Shown here piece by piece: positions 41,184 through 51,515 of a stretch of DNA of 64,000 nt. The position numbers and the translations under genes were made by a program. The notes beneath the pieces are model-generated. The model saw only the letters and a list, made by a program, of their open reading frames with translations, ran no database searches and was not told the DNA's origin. Within the stretch, counting starts at the first letter, position 1. Each line of letters opens with the position of its first letter. Source of the DNA: Lepidostoma basale (lineage: Eukaryota > Arthropoda > Insecta > Trichoptera > Lepidostomatidae); contig JAHDVF020001045.1 of assembly GCA_022606425.2 (NCBI GenBank), positions 310,001 to 374,000 on the forward strand, read 5' to 3'.

Positions 41184-41705
41184 ACATAAGGGTCGGCACA
41201 AGGTGTTCTTGTGCCGACCCTTATGTATGGAAGTGAAGCATAGAACTGGCAAAAGAAGGATAAAAGTTGAATAAATGCAGTAGAAATGAGATTTCTAAGA
41301 CGAATGTGTGACAGATCTGTATATATTATGATTGAGTGTCAAATGCAAGTATAAGAAGTGAATTTGGTGCGAATGAAAGTGCTATGAACAAAATAAGGAA
41401 AGGGTCATTAAGATGGTTTAGACACATGGAATGAATGAGTGAAGACAGAATGGTAAATAAGGTATATGTAAACGGCGTGAACGGAGCTAGAAATAGAGGA
41501 AGACCGAGGAAGACGTGGCCCGATCAAGCCAATCAAATATTGAATGTCGGTCACCTGAGGAGTCGGAGAAATCGACGTGCGTGCATGACAAGATGTATGA
41601 ATGTAGAGGATCGAGAGAAGTATGTCAGGACAGAACAGTGTGGCGTTTCGTTCTTTCTGCCTACCCCTTCGGAGAGACGGCGTGATGGTTAGTTAGTTAG
41701 TTTAA
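41184..41705 (+). pseudogene. LINE-T fragment with 5' snap-back
   Basis: The body, from about 41208, encodes with breaks LVPTLMYGSEA through HMSEDRMVNKVYVNGVNGAR, NRGRPRKTWPDQANQILNVG and RSRRNRRACMTRCMNVE. It ends GGCGTGATGGTTAGTTAGTT. Its 5' end is a perfect 19-bp hairpin: ACATAAGGGTCGGCACAAG (41184-41202) and its complement (41208-41226) around GTGTT. The right arm is ordinary LINE-T sequence and the left arm is an inverted copy of it. Confidence 0.8.
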
Positions 41706-41870
41706 TGTTATTTATTGACTCACGTGTTGTGTTTTATAGCGATAATTATAGATATTATTATATTAGTCGTATAGAATTCAGAGATCTGATACAATTCAAA
41801 GAAACATCGGATGTAATAAATCTGTATAGGAGCAGAAAATAGCTAAAACTCCCGAATTGTTCTGTTTCAG

Positions 41871-41949
41871 CCAAGGGGCCCCACCGCCCCCGCCTATGGG
41901 GGGCCTCCACAGCGGCCGGATTCCTAGCTTCAGAAATAACCACGGAGAT
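41871..41949 (+). CDS. Host gene exon (n-2): Gly/Pro-rich segment
   Basis: A 79-base GC-rich exon follows TTCTGTTTCAG and is followed by the consensus donor GTAAGT. Read so that a codon ends at 41949, it encodes QGAPPPPPMGGLHSGRIPSF, RNNHGD. The first base completes a codon begun in an earlier exon not seen here. It joins in phase 0 to the exon at 43251. Composition (Pro-rich, CpG) contrasts with both introns. I infer it is part of the same gene from phase agreement and similar composition. Confidence 0.75.
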
Positions 41950-42119
41950 GTAAGTTGCTTTCTCTTTGTAAACAATACTCACTCCAATCCAACGTTTTTC
42001 TTAAGATTCCTTAAATAATCGTCATAGAAAATAGTATTCCAAATTCAAATTGGCAGCTGAGTCAAATTAAAATAAATACTGTTAATTTCTTAGGAAACAC
42101 CTAATACGTGGTATGGCAT

Positions 42120-42275
42120 TATTAAAAATATAATTAATACAGTGCCACGTTTTCCTCGGTCTTCCTATATTTCTGGTTCCATTTACATCGTTAACATATA
42201 TTTTTTTTACCATTCTTTCTTCATTCATTCTTTCCATATGCCCAAACCATCTTAATGATTCTTTCATTATTATTA
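42120..42275 (-). pseudogene. LINE-T fragment
   Basis: The minus strand reads MKESLRWFGHMERMNEERMV, KKIYVNDVNGTRNIGRPRKT and W, then diverges. Both the 3' end and the RT part are absent. Confidence 0.75.
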
Positions 42276-42299
42276 TTATTTAAAAAAAAAAAAAGACTA

Positions 42300-42520
42300 A
42301 CACCAAAGATTTATTAGTTTTTCAAGCACTTTATTTTGTTACAACCAACCGGTTTCGCGCCCGCCGGAGCTTCTTCAGGGTTACAAAAGAATTCTAAGAG
42401 ATTTTGCTTAATTATCCAAAACCTTTTAAAGTGTATTTTGTAACCCCTTCGACGGGAGCGAAACCGGTTTGTTGTAACAAAATAAAGTGGTGTAAAAACT
42501 AATAAAAGTGTATTAATATT
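42300..42520. repeat. HH element family K, in host intron
   Basis: Inverted arms CACTTTATTTTGTTACAAC and GTTGTAACAAAATAAAGTG. The minus-strand motif 42343-42382 has helix I AACC/GGTT extended by G-T pairs, core CTGAAGA (fits CUGANGA), extra A, helix II near GCTCC/GGGCGC with one mismatch, GAAA, CCGG, TT. The plus-strand arm keeps GGAGC, GAAACCGG, TT, but its core is changed to CCTTCGA. The inner spacer is about 45 bp. Confidence 0.75.
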
Positions 42521-42544
42521 ATACACACAAATTTCTAAATTGTG

Positions 42545-42850
42545 AAAAAAAATGGATCGCTGCATTGATTCGGACATATGGAGCGCATGGATGGTAAAAT
42601 AATGGTTATGAATGTATACGTTAATGATGTAAATGCAGCACGGAGTCGAGGCAAACCGAAGAAAACATGGCATAACCAAATTAATAAACTTTTAAAGGTT
42701 GGTCATGTTAGAAGTCGGAAGAATCGACGTGGGTGTATGACTCGCTGTATGAATGTGGATGAAGCTAGATAAAGGTGTGCCAGGATAGAGTAGTGTGGCA
42801 GTCCATTCTTTCTGCTTACCCCTTTGGGGAAACGGCGTGATCGTTTGTTG
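42545..42850 (+). pseudogene. LINE-T fragment, (TTTG)-tail subfamily
   Basis: The plus strand 42578-42772 reads MERMDGKIMVMNVYVNDVNA, SRGKPKKTWHNQINKLLKVG and RGCMTRCMNVDEAR, then SILSAYPFGETA and the end GGCGTGATCGTTTGTTGTTG. It is 5'-truncated. Confidence 0.8.
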
Positions 42851-42949
42851 TTGTTTTTGTTGTGAAAATAAATATACGAGTATTTTCATGTTGCGGAAGT
42901 ATTTTTTATTTTGTATTTTAGATTCGCTAATACCCTTTATTTATTCAAA

Positions 42950-43065
42950 CATTATTCTGTTTCCAATTTGCATCTTCGTCTCTATTGAGATACAATTAAT
43001 CCTTGAATGGATAACCCGCAATGGGTAAATAAAATACAGTATTCGTCTACAAGTATTTGTATAAT
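42950..43065 (-). mobile_element. SINE-C fragment
   Basis: ATTCTGTTTCCAATTTGCAT and TCTCTATTGAGATACAATTA (head reversed), followed by CGCAATGGGTAAATAAAATA and CAAGTATTTGTATAATTCAA. It sits about 190 bases upstream of the large exon. Confidence 0.65.
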
Positions 43066-43250
43066 TCAAAATGTTGTCAAATAATGTTGTTTTTTCAAAG
43101 TAATATTTTAGTTTTTTATCGGAGGCTGACTGTCACTTTTTTATCCAGAGTTTTTATTATCCGACCACTCCGAAGATTCGAGAGTCTATTTTTTTTCTTT
43201 GATATTGTTTTTATGTCATTTATCTATAATTTTAATTAAAATGCTTTCAG

Positions 43251-45490
43251 AATTTCCAAATGTGTGGTCCAGAACCACCAGCTTGCGTCCAAAACGCCAT
43301 GATGACCAAAGACAAGAAACCGTTCACATATACGCCAGGAGGGTTGGATCTATCCCAGATTAGGACACCCAGCATGGCCCGGAGACTCAATAAGCAGCAG
43401 CAGCATCAAGAAGACTTAGAGAATCCTGCGTACTTCAGGCAACCAAGTGTCAATGGAGGACCCTCTGTGCCTGCTCCTCCTCCACCACCTCCCCCTGGAC
43501 CACCCCCGCCGCCGCCCCTAGTCATTAGTGTTAACAAACCAAATAAAGCTGTCAATGATGGAGAGAGGCCGGAGATTGTTATACCAGAAAATCCAATTGG
43601 AATGCTTCGCAAGACTCACAGTCCTTATCACTGGGAATCTGAGGAATCCAATAGACTCCAACAGGGATCTATTCCCAAGTTTATTGAGAAGTCTGCAACT
43701 CCTAGTCCTGTTGCCCCGCAAATGAGGAGACCTCCTCCGCAACAATTCTCTCAACAGGCGCCTCAGCCGTCGCCCCCTCATTTCAACCAACAACCCCCTC
43801 AATTTAACCAACAACCCCCTCAATTTAACCAACAACCTACACAACAGTTTTCCCCACAGTTATCCCAACAATCACCGCAGACTTATGGGCATCAGCAACC
43901 TAGTCCTCAAATATCATCACGATATGAAAATAATCTTCCACAACAAAATAATAAATCTGGCGCAGAAAGTCCAATTTGGAAACCTGAGCCAAAGTATCCT
44001 AATTCTCCAAAACCCAACAATGTATATTCTCCCGTTCCTAATGCACAACAAAATCAAACCCCTACTAAAGATACACTTCAAAGACAAGATTCACAATTCA
44101 ATCTCAGTCCATCTCCCTGGGGAAAAGAATCACCATTCTCGAATGCGTCATCTACAACTAGCAGCAGCAACAATCAAACATTATCGCCCAGTTGCGATAC
44201 AAGCAGCGTGAGGTCAACTCCAGTCTCATCTGCTAGTCCGTGGAAACAAGAAGTTCGGGGCTCTCCGATGCAAAACAATGTTAAATCTCCTGTACAATCA
44301 CCATACAATGATGGGTATAGGGTGACTCCTATTCACATCGAAGCGAGAGACATGCAGGTAAATCCAAATTCACCCGCACAATCGGTGAGAAGTCCTAATC
44401 AATCGCCTTATGTAGAGGTTCAGCAAAGCTCTCAGAATGCCCCTCCATGGAGGCAACAGCAAGCGGGAACACCGAATGTCCAACCAATGTCACCGGTGAA
44501 TAACGTGCGTGTTATAAATCAAAATCAACCTCGCAGCCCTACTTATGTTCAATCGCCTAGTTCGGCGTACATAGTCAAATCACCGAGTCCCCCAAAGAAC
44601 AATAACGTTTACTCCAATATGCAACCAGAATCCGACGAAGTTCGATATCAATCACACATGACCATTCCCGTTACACCGCGAAAGACCAGAAATGAGGATA
44701 TCCAAGAACAACCCGTCCTTAAGTTGGTGGAAAGCCCCAAGGAAAACTTACCTTGGGTGCGTGGCCAAAATACAGTCAACAAGGCAGTACCACCTCCGCC
44801 CTGGTGCCAACGATCAGAAAGCCGAAAAAGTCTTCCGAGAGACTCGTTTGACCAAAATGATGGCGAAAGTCCTCAAACTCCCTGGGGCCAAAGGACTTTA
44901 GATAATAGAAAAAGTCTTCCGAAGGAACCACCACAAAGTTCTGAACCACAACCACCTTGGGTTACAGAAAACCGAAGATATGAAACGTTACCACGCGCCC
45001 AACCTGGTAAAGTGTCATCGATATCTACACCGACCGGACAAATCATTCAGCACGTAAGATCTTGTGATAGCCCTGGTAGAGTTATCCCTATTCAAATGGA
45101 AGTAACCAAACAGGATATTTCACAGAATAACAACTCAGGTAACGCTCAAATAAAACAGGGGCCACAAGGCAGAAATCAGCAACAGCCACAACTTCGAATA
45201 ATCATCGATATGAACCAGCAAGGTCAACGCGGGCAGCCGGCACAGGGAGGCCCTAACATCTCCTTTCAACAAACACAGCCTCAAATGCAGCAAAATAAAC
45301 CCAATGTCTCAATGCAGCAGCCGCAACAGCACATCTCGAGGGTTCTAACTCCCCAACTGATGAAGATGGAAGGAGCGACGGTAGGAAGTCCGTTGAGGCA
45401 GGAGCCTTCGCCGAACTTTCAGCAGCAGCCAAAGACCAGGATTATTCCCATCCAAATGGAGCCATCAAGTCCCGTTGTTACATCGCCTAG
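43251..45490 (+). CDS. Host gene large exon: Pro/Gln-rich disordered protein, possibly Zasp/ALP-like
   Basis: A 2240-base exon open throughout. It begins in phase 0 after ATGCTTTCAG (NFQMCGPEPP) and ends at CGCCTAG before GTAAAT, leaving two bases (AG) for the next codon. If the intron were retained, a stop follows at once (45492-45494). Numbering from Met at 43260: KPFTYTPGGLDLSQIRTP (20-37), polyproline 71-86, a QFNQQPP tandem repeat (about 176-194), eight Trp motifs such as SPWGKE, SPWKQE, PPWRQQ, TPWGQR and PPWVTE, RKSLPRD/RKSLPKE, and three VIPIQME-like repeats. It is low in hydrophobics, so probably a disordered scaffold with short binding motifs. With the next exon's SRSFRVLQ tail it recalls ALP/Enigma (Zasp) Z-disc proteins, but no PDZ or LIM domain is present here. 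Confidence 0.9.
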
Positions 45491-48296
45491 GTAAATATGA
45501 TAATTCACACTTAAATAATACATTACAGATACATTTACAAATATTTCAGGGCAAACTTCTGTATTAACGGCAGTTGTATCAAAACGTTGTAATTTTATAA
45601 AGCTATGCAGCTACAGAAATTGTTATAACAAGTTATTTCAGTTAAAAAAAAAACTTTGAGTAGAGTTTGAGAGGCCTAAAAAAAATCAATTTTTTTAAAA
45701 AATGAAATGAAATTTATCTTCAATTTCACTTATTTGAGTAGCTATTTCGAGTGCTCGTAATATAATTAACATGTTTTTAATAATTATTCAAAGTGAATTC
45801 CGTATATTATACGCTTTGAAATTTATAAAAGAACATAGTAAATAAAATATACAGTCTAACTAATCACTCTACCGACGCGACAGTGACGTCATTTTTAAGG
45901 ATTGATTGTATCTCAATAGAGATGAAGATGTAAATTGTTTTTTGGAAACAGAATATGGTGGTCGAGGCGTTTACAGGACTTATGACCTGTGTTTGGTTGG
46001 GTTAAGCGATCGCTTTATGTAAACGCCTCGACTACCATATTCTGTTTCCAAAAAACAATTTACATCTTCGTCTTTATTGAGATAAATCAATTCTTAAAAA
46101 TGATTAACCCACAATGGGTATAATCCAGTATTTGTCTACAAATATTGGTTACATTTAAGGTGACGTCATTGTTGGCGCTGTTTTTATTGAAACTAAAATA
46201 TTTGTTATTTAATAGGTTCTTGATTATAAAGTGTTTTTCAAAATTTAAATTATTTTTCTTTGAATTGTTAGGGAGTCTATTAACGAAAGCATATATGAGA
46301 ATAAAATAAAAAATGCACTTCAAAAAATTTCCAGGTACAGATTCGAATGCCTCATGTGCTTGTCAATCATTCCCTCAGTGTCACCCGCACTTTCCAAGTT
46401 ACAACTAAACTCGTAATATCTTAAATGTTTAATGTTTGGTGGTCATTGCGTGTTTCTGGTGAAATGTCGTTTTGCTGGACTCTTCTCATCATCTGTGAAT
46501 GTTGTTTCCCTAATGAATGATCTGTTTCCTCTTTCAGCAGACGGAATTGACAGGCTGTCTTAAGCCGGGCCCCCTTACCGACCTACGAGAGGTGTTTTAT
46601 TTGTGCCTTAATCAGCTTCTAGTCGATGTTAAAACTAGTGCTTTGCTTCTAAAATATGCATACAGCCTTGTCATCGAATTTTGATTTAAATTATTACATA
46701 AATTTATTGAAATGTATACCATATGAGAAAAACAATTAAAATATACTAATATCACGTAAAAAAGTACTTAACATATCATTAATTTTAATGATATGTTAGA
46801 GGTGAATAAAACAATTATTGTTACGGTTTGCCGACAATATGACAGAAAATATTAAATTGTTTATAAAAAAATATCTGATATAACTAACATTAAATTACGA
46901 AAATGAGAATACGAAATAATATAATTTTTCAGAAATATTTTAAAGCTCAAATTTTACATTCTTGATTGGTACATCCAATAGACAATTGAGAAACACTCTT
47001 AAGCTGAAAAGTTATGCATAATTTTGCAGAAAAATGCTTATATTAGTATACATATTTTATTCTTAAATGGATTTTCAGCTAATTCGTTTATATAATTATA
47101 ATCGTAGCAGTGCTTTTCTACCTATGCACGAGCAATTTTTTTTGGAAGTTTCAGAAAAGTTGGCTCTTGATATTTACATAAATCATAAAATTAAATTGTA
47201 AATTTTCTATTCAGTGCATACATAGTATGCATACCTTACATAAAGACGTTTTTTAGATAATATTTTTTTAAGATAGGATTTTTTAATATTACTGTTTAGA
47301 ATTGTAAGATAGAACTTTTATGTTCAATTTGCATGTTTTCAAGTAATTGCTTGTATTGAAAACAAAATAAGTTTATTTACATTTTTCTATATTTATTAAA
47401 TGATTAATTCATTAATTTATAATGATAATAATAATTAGAATATTGAGCAGAAAAATGATTAATTAAATAATGAAAATTATATTTTACATATTGGTATACC
47501 TGTGATATTCTGACATGGAAGTAAATTTAATTATTTTTAAATAATATTCTTATTTGAAAATAATTAATAATTTAGCATATACGTGTTTAACTAAATATAG
47601 TTTCCTAAGAATAAATAATTCTGGAAATTTTACTTAAGCCATTGTGTTTGCTAAGAACACTAAGAGTTTTATATAAGCATTGTGTATTAATCAGTCGATG
47701 TTGTGTGTTTGTTTGAAAATAATTTAATGTAAATATGTGTGTTTATCATTTTTCATATTCCCATGCTTGTTTATTTCATCTTATTTTTCTGTTTGAATTA
47801 CTAATGTCATATTTATAATTTTTATTGACCATAAAACGATAAATTGTAAAATGTACAACATAAACTCAATTGCTCTCGCACGTTTTAAAACGATTTTTTA
47901 TTTATTTGAGGTTTGATATTGAACATATTTGAAATCAGAAGATTTACAATTGTTGATAAAAATCTGTGTACATTGCCTTTACGACCAAATTGATGCCGTA
48001 TGATATTAAATCACATAAAATTAACTGATATTTTTTTTATAAAACAATATAAAGATACCTATTGTACGAGTATACAACCCTATCAATTACATTTAAAAAA
48101 AATCTTAAGTATAACATATTTCATATTTAATATATAATAATACATACGTACAATAATTGAAAAGTAGTAAAAAATCACGAAATCATCATTTAAAAAAAAA
48201 GAATTAACCTTATTGATTTTCAAAAACTGTCCAGATTTTAAATTTCGAAAAAAAAAAATCAAAAACATTTATTTAATTAGTGCATTCATTTTTCAG
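45491..48296 (+). other. Intron of host gene
   Basis: A 2806-base AT-rich intron from GTAAAT to TTCATTTTTCAG. It contains a foldback SINE-C pair (45897-46165). A GC-richer patch, 46325-46630, includes CCTCTTTCAG but no supported exon. From 46630 to 48290 I see nothing. Confidence 0.65.
45897..46165. mobile_element. SINE-C foldback pair
   Basis: A plus copy (AGGATTGATTGTATCTCAAT, GGCGTTTACAGGAC) meets a minus copy (GTAAACGCCTCGACTACCAT, CATCTTCGTCTTTATTGAG) through a short ATCGCTTTAT centre, giving arms of about 95 bp. It continues to CAGTATTTGTCTACAAATAT at the right. Confidence 0.65.
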
Positions 48297-48432
48297 AATA
48301 ATCTACCACAAAGTCAACATGGAACCTCCGCGACAATCCAGGTCCTTTCGAGTTCTTCAAACAATAACCGGAACCGAAGAATCCGACGATATACAGGACA
48401 TGGAGCAATCTCATGGATACACTGATTTATAA
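48297..48432 (+). CDS. Host gene terminal exon: QSRSFRVLQ tail
   Basis: After TTCATTTTTCAG the first base completes the AG|A codon from the previous exon. The exon then encodes IIYHKVNMEPPRQSRSFRVL, QTITGTEESDDIQDMEQSHG, YTDL and a TAA stop at 48430-48432. The phase match is exact. The PRQSRSFRVLQ segment followed by an acidic tail resembles, as I recall it, the short motif that precedes the LIM domain in ALP-class PDLIM proteins. Here the protein ends without a LIM domain, as in some insect Zasp isoforms. The family call is an inference; the exon itself is well supported. Confidence 0.8.
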
Positions 48433-48457
48433 TGTAATTGATTTAGTTATTTAAATG

Positions 48458-48463
48458 AATAAA
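48458..48463 (+). promoter_or_regulatory. Poly(A) signal
   Basis: AATAAA 26 bases after the stop codon, within TTAAATGAATAAAAAAT. It would give a very short 3' UTR. Other A-rich signals downstream could give longer ends. Confidence 0.5.
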
Positions 48464-48574
48464 AAATATTAACAATTATTAGCAATACTTAAATATTCTT
48501 ATTTTGAATAATTAAAAAAAAATTGCATACGAAACATTATTTCACTTTTCACAGACATAATACACAGAGTTTAT

Positions 48575-48690
48575 ACCATAGGTTCCCAAAGCGGGCGGTA
48601 CTGCCTCTCGGTGGGTGCTGGAGGGGGCGGTAGAAGTTTAAGGGAGGGAAAATGGGGGCGGCCGTGATGTAACTCTCTGTGAAATTCATA
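48575..48690. mobile_element. Possible hAT-type remnant end
   Basis: ATAGGTTCCCAAAGCGGGCG and the following GC-rich stretch resemble the CAGNGGTTCCCAA start of hAT transposons. A second similar start, GCAGCGGTTCTCAAAGTGTG, is at 10604. No opposite end or transposase was found. Confidence 0.25.
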
Positions 48691-48959
48691 ACAAAAACAC
48701 TGTTTTAATTATTTTCATTTTATATGTATCAATATAACATTATAAGTGTAATGAGCAATTTAAAAAAAAAATACATTCAGTATGCGTATACCTAATTCAG
48801 TTCTATATTTTCGTTGACAAGTTCTTCCAAGACGGTAAGCAAAGACGCAATTTATGCAATCAAACATTAAAAGGTAGATTTCAGTTTGCAAAACACTGCA
48901 TATTTTCAACTTAAATTTATTAAATATTTTTACATATTTTTTTATAAAGTGTAAGTATA
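48691..48959. other. No gene recognised
   Basis: AT-rich. CAAAAACACTGTTTTAATTA at 48693 resembles an HH outer arm but has no partner I can identify. Confidence 0.4.
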
Positions 48960-49135
48960 TATCTGTCTTATTTTCAGTTATATACAATACTTACACCTGA
49001 AGATGGAGGTCACCTCCGAAACATTGTCGTGTTTTAATATTTATTTTTATAAAGATATTAAATTGGAATATATACAGTATTGTTTTTCAAATCATAATTT
49101 ACAATGGAGTTCCACAGTTTTAACGCCTTAACTTT
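48960..49135 (+). repeat. HH element with perfect hammerhead-like core (family L)
   Basis: Motif 48993-49032: helix I ACAC/GTGT, core CTGAAGA, extra T, helix II GGAGG/CCTCC with loop TCA, GAAA, CATTG (3-bp helix III), TC. Every conserved hammerhead position is present. It is followed by an AT-rich stretch and the boundary TTTACAATGGAGTTCCACAG, TTTTAACGCCTTAAC (49090-49124). It lies 560 bases after the host stop codon on the same strand. Confidence 0.75.
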
Positions 49136-49165
49136 CAATAAAATGTATAAAATTGTTATAATATT

Positions 49166-49485
49166 TGGTATCACTTATAGTAGAATTTTTATTCCATCCA
49201 AAGGGGATGATGGTTCAGAAAAGGTTGGGAATTTATGGTTTATATGTTAGTTATTACTTGATAAAAATATAATGTAGAAGGATGAGAATCATCCAAAACA
49301 TGTCTGTGAAGAGTGTAATAAAGAGTGGTATCACTTATAGTAGAATTTTTATTCCTTCCAAAGGGGATGATGGTTCAGAAAAGGTTGGGAACTTATGGTT
49401 TATATATTAGTTATTACTTAATAAAAAATATAATGTAGAAGGATGAGAATCATCCAAAACATGTCTGTGAAGAGTGGAATAAACT
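49166..49485 (+). repeat. Two direct 160-bp HH monomers in tandem
   Basis: Units 49166-49325 and 49326-49483 are about 95 percent identical. Each carries core ATGTAGA, extra A, helix II GGATGA/TCATCC with loop GAA, AAAA (GAAA mutated), CATG, TC, then TGTGAAG. A downstream boundary block TTATTCAAATAAGAAATCTC, AACACAAAGTGAAGG lies at 49513-49547. This is the only direct tandem array of HH units in the window. Confidence 0.8.
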
Positions 49486-49549
49486 AAGAAAACACAATGC
49501 TTTTTTTAGTTATTCAAATAAGAAATCTCAACACAAAGTGAAGGTACTT

Positions 49550-50094
49550 AAACCTTATGGAAGAAACTTAAATATTCCGTTGGAAATCGTTTAATTGTAT
49601 TTTTTTCAATCTGCAGGAATCATAATAGTATAATTATAAGAAACACATTGAATTCGTTTGATAAATCTTTATAATGTAAAGACTCATAAAATATACGAGT
49701 AGTAAGTGGGTCAACTGCCAAAGATTCTGATTCGAAAAAGTGTTTTTATGTTAGATTAATCTTAAATATGATTTAATGAATCAATTAGCTATATTAAACG
49801 TAAGATATTTAATGTAAGATATTTAAACTAATTAACGTAAAATATTGTGTTTGAGTGTTGTGATAAATAAACTATTATATTTTTTCTAAGTTAATAAAAC
49901 GGATGTGAGATTCTAGTCAATACATGAAATCTATTTTGCTGCTTTTTTATATTTATTTATTTATATAATTTAATGTAATTGTTTGTTTATATAATAAAAT
50001 ACAATAAGTTATAATAAACTTGAATTTGATAACGCTTTTACACTTACATAGCTCGTGCATAAACAATGTAATGTTGACTCTACACAATCTTAAC
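49550..50094. other. No gene recognised
   Basis: AT-rich sequence. Short direct repeats TAAGATATTTAA at 49801-49826. Nothing else supported. Confidence 0.45.
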
Positions 50095-50235
50095 AGCGGA
50101 GCGTCAACAGCTATGATTGCCACATCGAAGGTCAATAAAATGGCGATAGATTAGCTACATTAAACATGTCATGAGAATCAATATAATAGTTATGATCTTT
50201 GAATCGATTTGGTTCACACTGCAATGATGTAAATA
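50095..50235 (+). mobile_element. SINE-A, strongly decayed
   Basis: CATCGAAGGTCAATAAAATG, GCGATAGATTAGCTAC and ATGTCATGAGAATCAATATA follow the SINE-A body. The tRNA-like head is deleted apart from its end. Confidence 0.5.
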
Positions 50236-50340
50236 GCTATTTAACAAAATGATTTTAAAAATAAATAGGAATATCAATTACTTGTCAAAGTAATTTTATT
50301 ACGTAATTTTGTCTTATAACTTATTTGCAGAATTGTAATA

Positions 50341-50925
50341 TGTATACCCATAAATATCTTCTTCTTCTTATTATTCACTTTTGATAGACTCGGGAGTCTG
50401 TTATTTCAGGCGGGTCCTCTTGAGACGCTGAACTCCAGCTTTCTCTCCACCGTTTCGGGGGTCCTTCCTGGTCGGCGTTGTTCGTTTGGCGTTCCATGGA
50501 GAGCTATGTATGGTATCCTATTTGAGCTCATTCTTTCTACATGTCGATACCAGTATCGCCGCCTTTAACGTCCCCATCTGACCACATCTTCAACCTCGCA
50601 GATTTCTCGGATTGCTGTATTCCTAACTCGATCACGTAGGGTTTTGCCAGCTATAGCTCGGAGTGTTTTCATCTCGGTTGTCCTGAGCATGCTCTTTGTC
50701 TTGACAGTGTCTGCCCTCGATTCAATGCCATATGTGAGGATTGGTCGCACACAGGTCTTATAGATGCGTACTTTGCTGTCAGTCCTCGTGTCCTTGTTTC
50801 TCCATATGACATCTTTCAGACAGCCTGCAACCGCTGCAGCCTTATCTATCTGTGACCTTACTTCTCTGGGGAGGTCATTAGAGTTGGTTACTTCGCTTCC
50901 GAGATATCTAAATCGCTTCCATAAC
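50341..50925 (-). pseudogene. LINE ORF2 C-terminal fragment
   Basis: Minus strand: RPILTYGIESRADTVKTKSM, LRTTEMKTLRAIAGKTLRDR, REICEVEDVVRWGR. Upstream QIDKAAAVAGCLKDVIW-like words follow, and downstream, after a break, YWYRHVERMS. It is the same LINE type as 15895-16410 and 26755-27045. A poly(GAA)-like tail (TTCTTCTTCTT at 50356) marks the 3' end. No YADD box. Confidence 0.75.
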
Positions 50926-51515
50926 TATCTGAAGTCATGAATCAGTATCGAACACAATGTAAATTCCAAATTATGTGTTTGGAAGAAATATCATATCTTT
51001 CTCGTTTGGTGTGTGATCTAGAATTATTTTGTAAACTAAAAATGGATAAAATATAGTCTATGTCACAAATATTATTAATGTGTTATTTAAATTCTCGTTT
51101 GAATTCGATTTGTGCTATGTATTATATGATTTTGTGATTTGCTTTACTATATTTGTATGTGATTCTGTATTAAGAAAACAAAGCTTAATTATTAAGTTAA
51201 GTTTATAAATATATATTTTTATTTTATGAAAACATTGTTAGCGTCTTAAGGTTTATATTTATAAATGAAATATGTCATACTTTTACAATATATTATATTT
51301 TTAAATTATGCTTTAGAAAGATTACCAAATCGTGTAGAATTATTTAATAAATAAAATGATTTAAAAATAAACGCGTTTGTTTAATTATTAAAATAAACAG
51401 TGCTGCATAAAATCGTTGATAGTGTGATAACTATTGTAATAATTAAATGTTTAAAATAATTTAATTTGGAAGAAAATATGGTAACAAGGTTTGAAAACGT
51501 AAAATTGATTAGAAT
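50926..51515. other. No gene recognised
   Basis: AT-rich, nothing to assign. Confidence 0.5.

Larger units (their letters stand above)
41950..43250 (+). other. Intron carrying LINE-T, HH and SINE-C insertions
   Basis: A 1301-base intron with GTAAGT at the start and TTAAAATGCTTTCAG at the end. Most of it is repeats: a LINE-T fragment (42120), an HH hairpin (42300), a second LINE-T fragment (42545) and a SINE-C fragment (42950). Confidence 0.7.

Noticed and set aside
43406..43844. Minus-strand ORFs inside the large exon
   Set aside because: They are antisense readings of the Pro/Gln-rich coding sequence. The plus frame has matching splice phases on both sides.
49166..49485. CRISPR-like array
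   Set aside because: Two 160-bp direct units without short repeats and unique spacers; eukaryotic setting.
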